Under the pieces are notes generated by a model. It was not told where the DNA came from, ran no database searches, and saw only the letters and a program-made list of their open reading frames with translations. Position numbers and translations under genes: made by a program. This document shows positions 9,432 to 24,154 of a stretch of 64,000 nt of DNA, one piece after another. This stretch comes from Orbaceae bacterium ESL0721 (GTDB lineage Bacteria > Pseudomonadota > Gammaproteobacteria > Enterobacterales > Orbaceae). The stretch's first letter is position 1. Every line of letters begins with the position of its first letter. The stretch is from positions 1,302,001 to 1,366,000 of the forward strand of contig JAQTHZ010000001.1 in assembly GCA_029433365.1 (NCBI GenBank), given 5' to 3'.

Positions 9432-10625
9432 ATGAAAAATATCACAATCTTAGGTTCAACTGGTTCTATCGGTTGCAGTACTCTCACCGTTATTCGACAA
9501 AATCCCACTCTCTATAAAGCATATGCCTTAGTTGGCGGCAAAAATGTCGACAAAATGACCAAGCAGTGCCTCGAATTTAAGCCCCATTATGTGGCAATGG
9601 CAGATGAAGCCGCAGCCGATAAATTACGCCAAAATCTACGCTTAGCAGATCTACATACTGAAGTCCTAGCCGGTGAGCAAGCAATATGTGAGTTAGCAAA
9701 GTTACCTGAAGTTGATCAAGTGATGGCGGCAATTGTTGGGGCTGCTGGTTTAAAACCGACACTGGCTGCAATTCAAAAAGGGAAACGAATTTTACTGGCT
9801 AATAAAGAGTCTTTAGTAACTTGTGGACACCTTTTTATGCAAGCAGTGAAAAGATTCGGTGCTGAACTTTTGCCTGTAGATAGTGAGCATAATGCCATTT
9901 TTCAAAGTTTACCTTCTGCTATACAGCAACACTTAGGATTTGCTAATCTTGCCGATTACGGTATTACTAAGATTGTATTAACGGGATCGGGTGGTCCATT
10001 TCGTGATATGGCAATAGAGCAGCTTACGACTGTAACACCTGATCAAGCGATTGCTCATCCTAACTGGTCAATGGGTAAAAAGATCTCTGTCGATTCTGCC
10101 ACAATGATGAATAAAGGGTTGGAATATATCGAAGCGCGTTGGCTTTTTAATGCAAGCCCAAAAGAGATGGAGATCATCATTCATCCACAATCTATCATTC
10201 ATTCAATGGTTCGTTACCAAGATGGGAGTGTTATTGCTGAATTAGGGAATCCTGATATGTGTACGCCTATTGCTTATGCAATCTCTTACCCTAATCGCAT
10301 ATCATCAACTGTTCCACCATTGGATTTTATCAAATTATCATCATTAACTTTTAAAGCGCCAGATTTTGACCGATACCCCTGCCTAAAATTGGCAATTGAT
10401 GCCTCTAACCATGGGCAAGCAGCAACAACTGCACTTAATGCAGCTAATGAGGTTGCTGTAGATGCCTTTTTACATAATAGCCTTGGTTTTATGGGGATTG
10501 CTAACGTTGTTGAAGATGTACTAGCAAAACTCAACTTCAAAGAGCCAAATACGATTGAAGAGGTTTTGGCGATTGATAGTTGGGCAAGAGCAGAGGCAGT
10601 TAAAACAGTTGCCTCTTTTCGTTAA
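9432..10625 (+). CDS. dxr: 1-deoxy-D-xylulose 5-phosphate reductoisomerase
   Basis: Second enzyme of the MEP isoprenoid pathway, NADPH-dependent and the target of fosmidomycin. It has 397 residues. The NADPH fold opens with [11 protein letters not shown], followed by LLANKESLV, the metal/substrate motif [19 protein letters not shown] and [21 protein letters not shown]. The frame extends 30 codons further upstream, but the ATG with GGGGAAG before it begins directly at the Rossmann strand, as in other Dxr proteins. In E. coli uppS-cdsA-rseP follow; here the block ends and a convergent tusB lies 17 bp downstream. Confidence 0.98.
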   Translation: MKNITILGSTGSIGCSTLTVIRQNPTLYKAYALVGGKNVDKMTKQCLEFKPHYVAMADEAAADKLRQNLRLADLHTEVLAGEQAICELAKLPEVDQVMAAIVGAAGLKPTLAAIQKGKRILLANKESLVTCGHLFMQAVKRFGAELLPVDSEHNAIFQSLPSAIQQHLGFANLADYGITKIVLTGSGGPFRDMAIEQLTTVTPDQAIAHPNWSMGKKISVDSATMMNKGLEYIEARWLFNASPKEMEIIIHPQSIIHSMVRYQDGSVIAELGNPDMCTPIAYAISYPNRISSTVPPLDFIKLSSLTFKAPDFDRYPCLKLAIDASNHGQAATTALNAANEVAVDAFLHNSLGFMGIANVVEDVLAKLNFKEPNTIEEVLAIDSWARAEAVKTVASFR

Positions 10626-10642
10626 CTATCCATTTTAAACTA

Positions 10643-10918
10643 TTACTTGTCCCAATTTATCTGTGGAAAATGGTGTGCGGTAAGTTCTACCACTTGCTGC
10701 ATGGTAATAATTTTTACCCGCTTATCTATGTAAGCTGTTACGCCACGTGCAATCACATCACTCTCTAAACAGTAACAGCTTCCTGTCCGTTTGAGGATCT
10801 CTTCTAATAGTGGATTACCGATTAGAGCAACTTCAATACCATTTTGCCAAAAAAGGATGACATCTGTTTTTGATATCATCTGAAGGTTTATTTGTGAGGA
10901 GGATAGTGTGTGCAGCAT
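10643..10918 (-). CDS. tusB: Sulfurtransferase complex subunit TusB (DsrH family)
   Basis: 91-residue protein matching TusB (E. coli 95 aa). Shared features are the MLHTL N-terminus, the central FWQNGIEVALIGNPLLEEIL strand-helix and ESDVIARGVT, aligned with E. coli NEDLIARGLT. TusB is part of the TusBCD sulfur relay that carries persulfide sulfur towards TusE-MnmA for 2-thiolation of the tRNA wobble uridine. Its normal neighbours tusD and tusC are not in the window, and it is not next to rpsL as in E. coli. Two direct copies of the ATGTTTTAGGGTTAA motif sit immediately upstream. Confidence 0.8.
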   Translation of the reverse strand: MLHTLSSSQINLQMISKTDVILFWQNGIEVALIGNPLLEEILKRTGSCYCLESDVIARGVTAYIDKRVKIITMQQVVELTAHHFPQINWDK

Positions 10919-10945
10919 AAATTTATCTTATTACATTGATTCAGA

Positions 10946-10976
10946 TTAACCCTAAAACATCTTAACCCTAAAACAT
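10946..10976 (-). promoter_or_regulatory. Two direct copies of the ATGTTTTAGGGTTAA motif upstream of tusB
   Basis: Read on the minus strand, the exact 15-mer ATGTTTTAGGGTTAA occurs twice, 16 bp apart and 28 bp before the tusB start. The same 15-mer recurs at 28101-28115 and 44959-44973, and its first 13 bases at 38480-38492, each pointing towards the gene downstream. The function is unknown. Confidence 0.6.
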
Positions 10977-11042
10977 TTTGACAAAATCATTCAATAAAAA
11001 AACAGTTTATGAGGATTTATGCAAGTTAAATAATTATTAGTA

Positions 11043-11048
11043 TATAAT
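11043..11048 (+). promoter_or_regulatory. Candidate -10 box for the tsaE operon
   Basis: A TATAAT hexamer lies 26 bp before the start of tsaE. No good -35 is found at 16-18 bp, so the assignment is tentative. Confidence 0.4.
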
Positions 11049-11073
11049 AGAGCCCTTTTATTGATAAGATTTG

Positions 11074-11577
11074 ATGATGAAGCCAAATTTGACAACAGAT
11101 AGTACAATTTTTTTGCAAAATGAGCAAGGTACCGTGATGTTGGGTAATCAACTTGCACTTAACTGTTTACATTATTTAGCGGCAAATAATAGCACAATTA
11201 TCATCCATCTATATGGTGATTTAGGTGCTGGAAAGACAACATTAAGTCGTGGATTTTTGCAACAACTTGGTTATCGCGGCAATGTTAAAAGCCCTACATA
11301 TACGTTAGTTGAACCATATCAATTTACAAATTTTTCTGTATATCATTTTGATTTATATCGACTTGCTGATCCTGAAGAGTTAGAATTTATGGGCATTAGA
11401 GACTATTTTTCGTCACGTTCTATCTGTTTAATTGAGTGGCCAGAAAAAGCGACAGGGATATTACCGCCAGCCGATCTAGAAGTTCATCTTGAATATTCAG
11501 ATCTTTCACGCCAAGCAATATTGGTGATAAAGAGTGAACAAGGTCAACAGTTGATGGATAACAGTTTGGTGATCTAA
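11074..11577 (+). CDS. tsaE: tRNA threonylcarbamoyladenosine biosynthesis ATPase TsaE
   Basis: Small P-loop ATPase that drives the TsaB-TsaD complex in forming t6A37 of ANN-decoding tRNAs. Walker [10 protein letters not shown] is near residue 49. The family-specific run [22 protein letters not shown] and [12 protein letters not shown] follow, and the Trp-containing [10 protein letters not shown] is a TsaE hallmark. It has about 167 residues (E. coli 153). The start is one of two consecutive ATGs, with an adjacent TTG; no clear Shine-Dalgarno. It is the first gene of the tsaE-amiB-mutL-miaA-hfq-hflXKC-purA series, the same order as in E. coli. Confidence 0.96.
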   Translation: MMKPNLTTDSTIFLQNEQGTVMLGNQLALNCLHYLAANNSTIIIHLYGDLGAGKTTLSRGFLQQLGYRGNVKSPTYTLVEPYQFTNFSVYHFDLYRLADPEELEFMGIRDYFSSRSICLIEWPEKATGILPPADLEVHLEYSDLSRQAILVIKSEQGQQLMDNSLVI

Positions 11578-11611
11578 CTTTATGATCATTTAGAGAAGAA
11601 TATAGATAAAA

Positions 11612-12391
11612 ATGAAAAAAATATTGGCACTTTTATTCATATTACTAATTAATTTAGTGCTCGTTAACTCAGTGCAAGCTCTGCCAGTTGTGATCGCGAT
11701 TGATGCAGGCCATGGTGGTAAAGATTCAGGCGCTGTCGGCAAAAAAGGACTTTATGAGAAGACGGTTACGCTATCAATAGCTAAAAAACTTTCAGCTCTT
11801 TTAAATAGCGATCGTAGCTTTAAAGCGGTGTTAACGCGCAGTAGTGATCATTTTATCTCTGTTCCTCAGCGCTCTGAGATTGCGCGCAAAAATAGAGCCA
11901 ATCTATTGATCTCTATTCATGCGGATTCCGCACCTGACCGTAATGCCAATGGTGCCTCTATCTGGGTGTTGTCAACCAAACGCGCTGATACTGAGCTGGG
12001 GCGCTGGATTGAGCAACATGAAAAGCAGTCTGAGCTATTAGGTGGTGCCGGCGATGTTTTGGGCGATGATAATAATCCACATTTAAGCCAAGCTATTTTA
12101 GATTTACAGTTTTCCTATTCACAGCGCGTTGGTTATGAACTGGCTAACGATGTGATAAAAGAGATGTCAACTGTAATTCAGATGCATAAACGCAAACCGG
12201 AACATGCCAGTTTAGGTGTGTTGCGATCACCTGATATTCCATCGATATTAATCGAAGTCGGTTTTATCTCAAATGCGAATGAAGAGCGTTTGCTAGGTAG
12301 TAATGCTCATCAAGATAAAATTGCGCATGCAATCTATTTAGGTATAAAAAATTATGTCAAAAAACATCCTAAATTTGGAGAGAGACATTGA
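11612..12391 (+). CDS. amiB: N-acetylmuramoyl-L-alanine amidase, catalytic-domain-only form
   Basis: Periplasmic Zn amidase that splits septal peptidoglycan during daughter-cell separation. The signal peptide (hydrophobic [20 protein letters not shown]) leads straight into an Amidase_3 domain. Zinc ligands are visible: His in [12 protein letters not shown], Glu in GLYEKT, His in SIHADSAP; the catalytic Glu lies in [11 protein letters not shown]. At 259 residues it lacks the AMIN septal-targeting domain and the C-terminal LysM repeats of E. coli AmiB (445 aa). The name is given by synteny with mutL, whose start overlaps this stop by 3 bases. AmiA/AmiC-like function is possible. Confidence 0.92.
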   Translation: MKKILALLFILLINLVLVNSVQALPVVIAIDAGHGGKDSGAVGKKGLYEKTVTLSIAKKLSALLNSDRSFKAVLTRSSDHFISVPQRSEIARKNRANLLISIHADSAPDRNANGASIWVLSTKRADTELGRWIEQHEKQSELLGGAGDVLGDDNNPHLSQAILDLQFSYSQRVGYELANDVIKEMSTVIQMHKRKPEHASLGVLRSPDIPSILIEVGFISNANEERLLGSNAHQDKIAHAIYLGIKNYVKKHPKFGERH

Positions 12392-14232
12392 TTCATATTT
12401 TATCACCACAATTAGCTAACCAGATAGCGGCTGGTGAAGTAGTAGAGCGACCTGCTTCAGTAATTAAAGAGCTAGTTGAAAATAGTATTGATGCAGGTAG
12501 TACACAGATTGATATTGAACTTGAGCATGGTGGATGCAAACTGATTCGGGTTCGTGATAATGGTTCTGGCATCACCAAAGATGAACTATCCCTTGCATTA
12601 GCAAGGCATGCTACCAGTAAAATTAGTACCTTGGATGATCTAGATGCCATTCTTAGTTTAGGCTTTCGTGGCGAGGCGTTAGCAAGTATCAGTTCAGTTT
12701 CTCGATTAACTTTAACATCACGTACGGCCGAGCAGTCTTCAGCTTGGCAAGTTTATGCCGAAGGTCGAGATATGATACCCATAGTCAATCCTGCATCGCA
12801 TCCGGTTGGATCAACGGTTGAAGTACTCGATCTCTTTTATAACACCCCTGCACGGCGACGGTTTTTAAAGACTGAAAAAACGGAATTCATGCATATTGAT
12901 GAGTTTATTAAACGTATTTCGCTCGCAAGGCCACAAATTGCTTTTAATTTGCAACATAATAGTAAATTGATCAGGCAATATCGTTCGTCAACGCAAGAGA
13001 GCCGTGTTGCAGCAGTATGCGGTAACGCTTTTATGCAGAAAGCTGTAAAATTGGATTGGCAACATGATGATTTAAAAATATTGGGTTGGATCACAACGGG
13101 TGATAGCAGTGAAATGCAATATTTTTATGTTAATGGCCGTGTGGTAAAAGATAAGCTACTCAATCACGCGCTACGGCAAGCCTATGCAGGACGCACTCAT
13201 GAACAGCAAAATTATGTGATTTTTTTAGAGCTGGATCCTAAACAGGTTGATGTTAATGTTCATCCAACTAAACAAGAAGTCCGTTTTCATGAGGCAAGGT
13301 TGGTACATGATTTTGTCTATCAAGCTGTTTTGATGGCATTGGAGTCGGATTTAACATTAGTTGATGCGCCTAATACCATTGCACCTAACCGCCAAGCGGC
13401 AGGCGAAAATATTTTTAATCATCCTACTGTAACTTATCCACATACAGGTTCATTACCTAAAAAACCAACCAGTTATGCGCGTGAGAATAAGCTTTATGGG
13501 GAGTTGCTGAATACAAATTGTGAGACAAAACAAGAACAAGCTTTACCATTAACAGAATCATCTCCTGTTGTAATAACTGAGTCGAAGATTACGGCTTCTC
13601 TTTTTCCAAAACGGCAAACTCCACCCTTGGCATCGTCTTATAATGAGATTTTGTCTGATATTCAGTTTGGACGGGTATTAACAGTAGTTTTACCCGATCT
13701 TGCTCTACTCGAAAAACAGAATGGTAATCTACAGCAGTTTTATATCATGTCGCTATCAAAGGCTCATCAACAGATGATGGCGATTAAATTGCTAGTGACA
13801 GATTCTGAACCGCTACTTATTCCACTTACGCTATTATTGGATAAGCGGGAGCAAAAAATAGTCCAACAGTCACAAGATTTATTAACTGAACTGGGGTTTT
13901 TATTTGAGGTTGAAAAGTTTAAAATTCACCTGTTTGGTGTGCCTAAGCTTTTACGTTCCGTAAATTGGCAAAAAGTTTTATCAGAGGTAATTGCTTTTTT
14001 AGCTACTTATTTTAGTGAGGAAGATAAATTATTAGCAGAATATGGGTTACAAAAGCAGCGGTTAGCTAGCTGGCTTGCTGCTAATTGTGATGTAATCAAT
14101 CATAATAGCTGGAATGTGACTAATGTTATCTCTCTATTAGCTGAATTAGAGCAGTTGGATGATACTTTATTGCAAAAAGAGAGCTTTTTATATCCAATTG
14201 ATCTCACTTCTTTAATTAAAGCATCTTATTAG
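12388..14232 (+). CDS. mutL: DNA mismatch repair protein MutL
   Basis: MutL couples MutS mismatch recognition to MutH/UvrD. The 614-residue protein has the GHKL ATPase motifs at the N-terminus: [20 protein letters not shown], and [10 protein letters not shown] with [11 protein letters not shown]. The transducer part includes [15 protein letters not shown] and [16 protein letters not shown]; a variable linker precedes the dimerisation domain. The endonuclease motif of methyl-independent MutLs (DQHA...) is not seen, consistent with a MutH-dependent system. The TTG start lies inside the amiB stop and has TTGGAGAGA upstream; the sequence [17 protein letters not shown] fits E. coli MutL without gaps. 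Confidence 0.98.
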   Translation: MIHILSPQLANQIAAGEVVERPASVIKELVENSIDAGSTQIDIELEHGGCKLIRVRDNGSGITKDELSLALARHATSKISTLDDLDAILSLGFRGEALASISSVSRLTLTSRTAEQSSAWQVYAEGRDMIPIVNPASHPVGSTVEVLDLFYNTPARRRFLKTEKTEFMHIDEFIKRISLARPQIAFNLQHNSKLIRQYRSSTQESRVAAVCGNAFMQKAVKLDWQHDDLKILGWITTGDSSEMQYFYVNGRVVKDKLLNHALRQAYAGRTHEQQNYVIFLELDPKQVDVNVHPTKQEVRFHEARLVHDFVYQAVLMALESDLTLVDAPNTIAPNRQAAGENIFNHPTVTYPHTGSLPKKPTSYARENKLYGELLNTNCETKQEQALPLTESSPVVITESKITASLFPKRQTPPLASSYNEILSDIQFGRVLTVVLPDLALLEKQNGNLQQFYIMSLSKAHQQMMAIKLLVTDSEPLLIPLTLLLDKREQKIVQQSQDLLTELGFLFEVEKFKIHLFGVPKLLRSVNWQKVLSEVIAFLATYFSEEDKLLAEYGLQKQRLASWLAANCDVINHNSWNVTNVISLLAELEQLDDTLLQKESFLYPIDLTSLIKASY

Positions 14233-14253
14233 TAAGATGATATATAGTATTTT

Positions 14254-15165
14254 ATGAAACAGAAACGCATCTTTACATTAATGGGTCCGACTGCATCGGG
14301 TAAAACTGCTGTTGCCATGGCGCTTTGTGATCGTTTCCCTATAGATATAATTAGTGTCGATTCAGCATTAATTTATCGAGGTATGGATATTGGAACCGCT
14401 AAACCAACTAAAACAGAACTACTAAAATATCCACATAAATTAATTGATATTTGTGATCCTGCTATGCGTTATTCGGCGGCTAATTTTCGACATGATGCAA
14501 TTTTAGAAATTGAGAGATCTTTAGCTAATGATCGTATTCCACTCTTAGTTGGTGGAACGATGCTCTATTTTAAAGCATTACTTGAAGGCCTTTCTCCACT
14601 ACCTGAAGCTAATAGTGAAGTTCGTCAGCAGATAGAGGAGCGAGCGAAAAGAGATGGGTGGGCTGCAATTCATGAAGAGCTTAAAAAAGTTGATCCGATC
14701 TCAGCTGCGAGAATCCATCCGAATGATCCTCAACGTTTAAATCGTGCTTTAGAGGTTTATCTTATTTCTGGTAAAAGTTTAACAGAATTAACTCAGAAAA
14801 GCGGTGATAGACTTCCCTATGTAGTTGAGCAGCTGGCAATTATGCCTGAGAGTCGTACAATATTACATAACAATATTAAAGACCGTTTTATGCAGATGTT
14901 AGATCAAGGCTTTAAAACAGAGGTTGAGCAATTAATGACGCGTTCTGATCTGCATCTCGATCTGCCCTCAATGCGCTGTGTTGGTTATCGCCAGATGTGG
15001 GAATATTTAAATGGTGATATTAGTTATGATGAAATGGTTTTTAAAGGTATATGCGCAACTCGTCAATTAGCGAAGCGACAGATAACATGGTTACGTGGAT
15101 GGAAGCAGCCATTAAAATGGTTAAACAGTGATCACTTAAAAGAGCTATTTAAGGTTTTTGAATAA
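14254..15165 (+). CDS. miaA: tRNA dimethylallyltransferase
   Basis: Adds the dimethylallyl group to A37 of tRNAs that read UNN codons, making the substrate of MiaB, whose gene end lies at the start of this window. It has 303 residues. P-loop GPTASGKT at residues 10-17, [37 protein letters not shown] and [13 protein letters not shown] are all family signatures. It follows mutL after 21 bp. No good Shine-Dalgarno is seen, suggesting coupled or weak translation. Confidence 0.98.
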   Translation: MKQKRIFTLMGPTASGKTAVAMALCDRFPIDIISVDSALIYRGMDIGTAKPTKTELLKYPHKLIDICDPAMRYSAANFRHDAILEIERSLANDRIPLLVGGTMLYFKALLEGLSPLPEANSEVRQQIEERAKRDGWAAIHEELKKVDPISAARIHPNDPQRLNRALEVYLISGKSLTELTQKSGDRLPYVVEQLAIMPESRTILHNNIKDRFMQMLDQGFKTEVEQLMTRSDLHLDLPSMRCVGYRQMWEYLNGDISYDEMVFKGICATRQLAKRQITWLRGWKQPLKWLNSDHLKELFKVFE

Positions 15166-15679
<514 letters not shown>

Positions 15680-15702
15680 CCCATATTTAATGGAGCATTT
15701 TT

Positions 15703-17004
15703 TTGTTTGAACGATATAAAGGCGGTGAAAAAGCCTTATTAGTACACGTTTTTTTCCCACAAGAAAACGATATCGAGGATCTCAAGGAGTTTGAAGTATT
15801 AGTCTCTTCTGCTCACATTGAAATTCTCGATATTTTGACAACCTCAAAAAAAATTCCACAAGCCAAATATTTTGTTGGAGAAGGTAAAGCTCAAGAGATA
15901 GCTGATAGAGCTAAAGAGCTGGATGCTTCTGTCATATTACTCAACCATACATTAACTCCGACACAAGAGCGTAATTTAGAGCAGCTTTGCGAATGCCGAG
16001 TTGTTGATCGAACCGGTCTTATTTTAGATATCTTTGCCCAGCGAGCGAGAACACATGAAGGTAAATTACAAGTTGAACTTGCACAACTGCAATATTTATC
16101 TACTCGACTTGTGCGTGGTTGGACTCACCTAGAACGGCAGAAAGGGGGGATTGGCTTACGTGGACCAGGTGAGACTCAATTAGAGACGGATAGGCGATTA
16201 ATTAAACAGCGTATCCAATTAATCCTCTCCCGTTTAGATAAAGTTGAAAAACAGCGCAGTCAAAATCGCCAAGCACGTCGTAAAGCTGATCTATCCACAA
16301 TATCGTTAGTTGGCTATACTAATGCTGGCAAATCTACACTATTTAATCAGTTATCCAATTCTGATGTTTATGCCGCTGATCAGCTTTTTGCAACTTTAGA
16401 TCCCACATTAAGGCGCATTACCGCTAAAGATGTTGGTGAAGTTGTCTTAGCCGATACTGTTGGTTTTATTCGGCATCTCCCTCATGATTTAGTTGCGGCT
16501 TTTAAAGCAACCCTCCTTGAAACCGAGGAAGCTGCGCTACTTTTACATGTTGTTGACGCGGCAGATCCAAATCTTTTAGATAATATAGAGGCAGTTAATG
16601 ATGTGTTAATGGAGATTAATGCCTATGAACGTCCAACACTATTAGTCATGAATAAGATTGATTTAATAAGTGGCAGAGAGCCTGCAATTGATCGTGATGA
16701 AAATGGTATGCCGATACGTGTTTGGATTTCAGCCCAAAATGGGTTAGGATTAGACCTTCTATTTACTGCACTAACTGAAAGACTTACACGAGAGATTAAA
16801 GTTTGTTCATTAACTATACCTGCCTATTTATCAAAATTACGTAGCCGTTTTTATCAGCTAAATGCCGTTGAAAATGAGATTATTAATGAAGATGGTAGTT
16901 TTAATTTACAGGTTAGAATTCCTTTAATCGAGTGGAATCGTCTTAGCAAGCAAGAACCAGATCTGATATACTTGGTGCAACCTCAACCAATCAAACATTG
17001 TTAA
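15703..17004 (+). CDS. hflX: Ribosome-associated GTPase HflX
   Basis: Translational GTPase that rescues or splits stalled ribosomes under heat stress. It has 433 residues. The N-terminal ATP-binding HflX domain has [11 protein letters not shown], then [19 protein letters not shown], the glycine-rich [17 protein letters not shown], and the G domain with GYTNAGKST (G1), DTVGFI (G3) and NKID (G4). The TTG start is supported by TGGAG 8 nt upstream and by [18 protein letters not shown] lining up with E. coli MFDRYDAGEQAVLVHIYF. It belongs to the hfq-hflX-hflK-hflC-purA run. Confidence 0.98.
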   Translation: MFERYKGGEKALLVHVFFPQENDIEDLKEFEVLVSSAHIEILDILTTSKKIPQAKYFVGEGKAQEIADRAKELDASVILLNHTLTPTQERNLEQLCECRVVDRTGLILDIFAQRARTHEGKLQVELAQLQYLSTRLVRGWTHLERQKGGIGLRGPGETQLETDRRLIKQRIQLILSRLDKVEKQRSQNRQARRKADLSTISLVGYTNAGKSTLFNQLSNSDVYAADQLFATLDPTLRRITAKDVGEVVLADTVGFIRHLPHDLVAAFKATLLETEEAALLLHVVDAADPNLLDNIEAVNDVLMEINAYERPTLLVMNKIDLISGREPAIDRDENGMPIRVWISAQNGLGLDLLFTALTERLTREIKVCSLTIPAYLSKLRSRFYQLNAVENEIINEDGSFNLQVRIPLIEWNRLSKQEPDLIYLVQPQPIKHC

Positions 17005-17019
17005 ATGGAGCTATAAAAT

Positions 17020-18276
17020 ATGGCGTGGAATCAGCCCGGAAACAACGGACAGGATAATGATCCATGGGGAAGTAATAACAAAAAGAGAAATAGTAATAAC
17101 ACTATTTTTAATAAATTTAATGACCTATTAAATAGAGTTAATCCCAGTAATAGTGGTAGATCCACTAATGAAAAACAGCCTGTTAAATTATCGATGATTA
17201 TTGGTATTATCATCGTTGTTCTTATCATTATATGGGGACTTAGTGGTTTTTATACCATTAATCAAAGCCAAAGAGGCGTTATTACCCGTTTTGGTCAAGT
17301 TCAGCAAGAGATTATTCAACCAGGTTTAAATTGGAAACCATCATTGATCGATAAAGTTTACATTGTCGATACTCAAGGTACTCGCAATTTTAATGTACAA
17401 GGATTTATGGTTACCGCCGGCGAAAATTTAATTTTTGTCGAGATGAATGTCCAGTACCGCATCAATAATCCTATCAAGTATCTCTTTAATGTAACCAATG
17501 TTGAAGATAGTTTGCGTCAAGCTGCTGATAGTGCTTTACGTACAGAGGTGGGTAGCTCCAATATGGATTCCATCTTAACTGATGGGCGATCTGTGCTTGA
17601 AAGCCGTACTAAAGATGAACTGATTAATGTGATTGCTAACTATGATATGGGAATCTCTATTGTTGACCTGAATTTCCAATCTGCACGTCCTCCTGAAGAG
17701 GTGCAAGATGCTTTTAATGATGCCATTAAAGCACGTGAGGATAGAGAGCGTGAAATTAATAAGGCAGAAGCGGACAAAGTTCAATTAGTTCAGCAGGCTG
17801 AAGGTCGATCAGCAAGAATTTTAGCAGATGCAGATGCTTATAAAGTTCGCGTTGAGCTTGAAGCAGCTGGTGATGTCGCAAGATTTGAACAACTTTTACC
17901 ACAATATAAAGCTGCACCTGAAATTACAAAAGAGCGCCTCTATATTGAAACGATGGAAAAGATTTTGGCAAATACCAATAAAGTTATTGTGAATGATAAA
18001 AGTGGCAATTTAATGGTATTACCATTAGAACAGTTATTACGTAATAAAGTATCCCAAAATAGCGATAATAAAATGGCAGAATATGGTGATAGTACTAGCG
18101 GATTTAATTTAAATATGACAACGCCTCTAAATCATGACAATAACACGGTAAATAGTGATTCAGTTGAAAAGAGTGGCAAAATAAATTCTAATGCTACAAC
18201 TTCTAAAAGTATCACTTCTGGTAATACTACCCGCGAAACAAGAGCGGCGTATTCAACTCGTATATCGTCACGATAA
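17020..18276 (+). CDS. hflK: FtsH protease regulator HflK
   Basis: SPFH/band-7 membrane protein that forms the HflKC cage around the FtsH protease. A Gly/Asn-rich cytoplasmic head (AWNQPGNNGQDNDPWGSN) precedes one membrane helix near residues 56-78 (MIIGIIIVVLIIIWGLSGF). The SPFH domain begins NQSQRGVITRFGQVQ, and an alanine/glutamate-rich coiled coil (EREINKAEADKVQLVQQAEG) follows. The C-terminal 70 residues are Ser/Thr/Asn-rich and unordered-looking. hflC begins 8 bp after the stop with TAAGGAG between. Confidence 0.97.
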   Translation: MAWNQPGNNGQDNDPWGSNNKKRNSNNTIFNKFNDLLNRVNPSNSGRSTNEKQPVKLSMIIGIIIVVLIIIWGLSGFYTINQSQRGVITRFGQVQQEIIQPGLNWKPSLIDKVYIVDTQGTRNFNVQGFMVTAGENLIFVEMNVQYRINNPIKYLFNVTNVEDSLRQAADSALRTEVGSSNMDSILTDGRSVLESRTKDELINVIANYDMGISIVDLNFQSARPPEEVQDAFNDAIKAREDREREINKAEADKVQLVQQAEGRSARILADADAYKVRVELEAAGDVARFEQLLPQYKAAPEITKERLYIETMEKILANTNKVIVNDKSGNLMVLPLEQLLRNKVSQNSDNKMAEYGDSTSGFNLNMTTPLNHDNNTVNSDSVEKSGKINSNATTSKSITSGNTTRETRAAYSTRISSR

Positions 18277-18284
18277 GGAGAATC

Positions 18285-20578
<2,294 letters not shown>

Positions 20579-20591
20579 TCAATCATAAAAT

Positions 20592-20616
20592 CGGGATATT
20601 TATTATCCCGTTTTTT
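20592..20616 (+). terminator. Rho-independent terminator after purA
   Basis: CGGGATA and TATCCCG form a 7-bp stem with a 5-nt loop, followed by six T. Confidence 0.9.
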
Positions 20617-20775
20617 ATTTGTAATAAACATGATCTATCAACGCATTTATGTAAAAACTATTTAATTACGTAAAATTTTTCTAACTCTATTTGCATATTA
20701 TTTGCCGTATGAGCAACTTGGTTCGCAAATTATGATATAAGCGCAGCTATTTAATTCTATTAGGAGATATAAATT

Positions 20776-21960
20776 ATGGTAAAACTTGGTACGCCTTTAT
20801 CTACAACTGCAACGAAAATATTACTTTGTGGTGCCGGTGAATTGGCTAAAGAAGTTGTAATCGAATTTCAACGTCTTGGGTGTGAAGTAATTGCTGTAGA
20901 CCGTTATGCCAATGCACCAGCAATGCAAGTAGCTCACCGTTCATATGTCATTAATATGTTAGATGGTGATGCACTACGTGAAGTTGTTATTAAAGAGCGT
21001 CCTGATTACATCGTGCCAGAAATTGAAGCAATAGCGACAAATACCCTAATTGAATTAGAAAAGCAGGGATTTAAAGTTGTACCAACAGCAAAAGCAGCTT
21101 GGCTAACAATGAATCGAGAAGGAATTCGCCGATTAGCAGCGGAAGAGCTTAATTTACCTACATCTCCATATCGATTTGCTGAAAATGAAGCAGCATTTAT
21201 AAATGCTGTACATGAGTTGGGTTTCCCCTGTTTTGTAAAACCAGTAATGAGCTCTTCTGGAAAGGGGCAATCGCTATTGCGTAGTGATGCTGATCTTAAA
21301 AAAGCATGGGATTATGCGCAAAAAGGTGGGCGCGCAGGTGGTGGAAAAGTTATTGTAGAAGGCTTTATCGATTTTGATTATGAAATTACTCTATTAACTG
21401 TGCAACATATAAAAGGCGTCTCATTCTGTGAACCGATTGGGCATCGTCAAGAAAAAGGGGACTATCGGGAGTCATGGCAACCACAAGCAATGTCAACAAA
21501 AGCTTTAGAAACAGCAAAAGAGATCGCCAATAAGATAACGACTGCATTAGGTGGTAGAGGTATTTTTGGGGTAGAACTGTTTATTAAAGATGATAATGTT
21601 TGGTTTAGTGAAGTATCACCAAGACCACATGATACCGGTATGGTTACACTTATTTCGCAAAATTTATCGCAATTTGCGCTACATGTTAGGGCTATTTTAG
21701 GATTACCTATCCCACAAATTGAACAGTATGGACCATCTGCATCAGCTGCTCTTCTTGTTGAAGGTGACTCAAATAAAGTTGTCTTTTCTGAAATAGATAT
21801 TGCACTTAGTGAACCAAAAACTGAGTTGAGACTATTTGGTAAACCTGATGTAAACGGTATTCGTCGAATGGGTGTAGCACTAGCTAGGGGTAATACCGTG
21901 GAGCAAGCTGTTACAAAAGCTATCGACATTACCAAAAAAATTAAAGTCACTTTAAAATAA
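20776..21960 (+). CDS. purT: Formate-dependent phosphoribosylglycinamide formyltransferase (GAR transformylase 2)
   Basis: ATP-grasp enzyme using free formate to formylate GAR in purine synthesis, the folate-independent alternative to PurN. It has 394 residues. Visible signatures: [70 protein letters not shown] (ATP-grasp loop), [16 protein letters not shown] and [17 protein letters not shown]. It stands between the purA terminator and the rRNA operon, alone on its transcript. No clear PurR box was found upstream. Confidence 0.98.
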   Translation: MVKLGTPLSTTATKILLCGAGELAKEVVIEFQRLGCEVIAVDRYANAPAMQVAHRSYVINMLDGDALREVVIKERPDYIVPEIEAIATNTLIELEKQGFKVVPTAKAAWLTMNREGIRRLAAEELNLPTSPYRFAENEAAFINAVHELGFPCFVKPVMSSSGKGQSLLRSDADLKKAWDYAQKGGRAGGGKVIVEGFIDFDYEITLLTVQHIKGVSFCEPIGHRQEKGDYRESWQPQAMSTKALETAKEIANKITTALGGRGIFGVELFIKDDNVWFSEVSPRPHDTGMVTLISQNLSQFALHVRAILGLPIPQIEQYGPSASAALLVEGDSNKVVFSEIDIALSEPKTELRLFGKPDVNGIRRMGVALARGNTVEQAVTKAIDITKKIKVTLK

Positions 21961-22065
21961 TTGTTAGATCAGGGCAAAAAAGCTCGCAAACTGACAATTC
22001 CATCGTAAAAAAAGGCAATTATGTTTAAATAAAAAGCAAACAAGAGAGAAATTGCAAGAATAGGG

Positions 22066-22093
22066 TTGCTAAAGCTGAGGAAGTGCCTATAAT
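22066..22093 (+). promoter_or_regulatory. rRNA operon promoter P1
   Basis: TTGCTA and TATAAT with 16-bp spacing, followed by GCGCATCCACTGACACGG, nearly identical to E. coli rrn P1 downstream of the -10. The GC-rich discriminator GCGC is the hallmark of stringently controlled rrn P1 promoters. Confidence 0.9.
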
Positions 22094-22196
22094 GCGCATC
22101 CACTGACACGGAGCAGAGAGAAGTAGAGAAGGCGAAGTGTAAGTAAGGATTAAGAAGTTGAGGCAATATTTTTGTTGTAAAAAAGCGAAAAAGGTC

Positions 22197-22225
22197 TTGA
22201 CTGATAAGAAGGAGTTGTGTAGTAT
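22197..22225 (+). promoter_or_regulatory. rRNA operon promoter P2
   Basis: TTGACT and TAGTAT with 17-bp spacing lie about 130 bp downstream of P1, the usual tandem arrangement of rrn promoters. Confidence 0.8.
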
Positions 22226-22293
22226 ACGCAGCCCTTGAGACAGAGAAGTTAGGCGGTAAAGCCTAATGATATACGAAAGTAGAAAAAGCTGTC

Positions 22294-22340
22294 AGCTCTT
22301 TAAAAACTAAGCAACAGACAATCTGTGTGGGCACTTACGA
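22294..22340 (+). promoter_or_regulatory. rrn leader boxA and 5' half of the 16S processing stalk
   Basis: AGCTCTTTAAAAA at 22294-22306 is a boxA-like antitermination element for NusB/S10 loading. The following CAACAGACAATCTGTGTGG and CACTTACGAG are complementary to the sequence after 16S (about 24005-24036), forming the RNase III processing stalk. Confidence 0.75.
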
Positions 22341-22460
22341 GACGAAAGATAAAGTCTACGGACTTAAAAAACTAAAGTCTTAATAAGTGACCTTGAAGAT
22401 TCATTTGAAATGAAGAATTTCAGAAAGAAGTCAGGTATAAATTATTGAGCATCAAACTTT

Positions 22461-23998
<1,538 letters not shown>

Positions 23999-24078
23999 CG
24001 AGAGCTTGTAAGTGTTCACACAGATTGTTTGTTGATAGAAAAGAAGTAAAGAGTTGTAGAGAAGAGAAGTAAGAATAC

Positions 24079-24154
24079 GTCCCCTTCGTCTAGAGGCCTA
24101 GGACATCGCCCTTTCACGGCGGTAACAGGGGTTCGAATCCCCTAGGGGACGCCA
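24079..24154 (+). tRNA. gltT: tRNA-Glu (anticodon TTC) in the 16S-23S spacer
   Basis: 76 nt with encoded CCA. The acceptor stem GTCCCCT/AGGGGAC, anticodon loop CTTTCAC with TTC, and T-loop GTTCGAATC are clear. A single spacer tRNA-Glu is one of the two common arrangements of gammaproteobacterial rrn operons. The symbol is by analogy only. Confidence 0.97.

Noticed and set aside
10895-11077. TTGACA at 10978-10983 as -35 of a tsaE promoter
   Set aside because: The sequence 17 bp downstream (AACAGT) is not a -10 box, and the TATAAT at 11043 is 59 bp away.
14090-15165. LexA or other SOS operators near mutL-miaA and recN
   Set aside because: No CTGT-N8-ACAG was seen at usable promoter positions in my reading.
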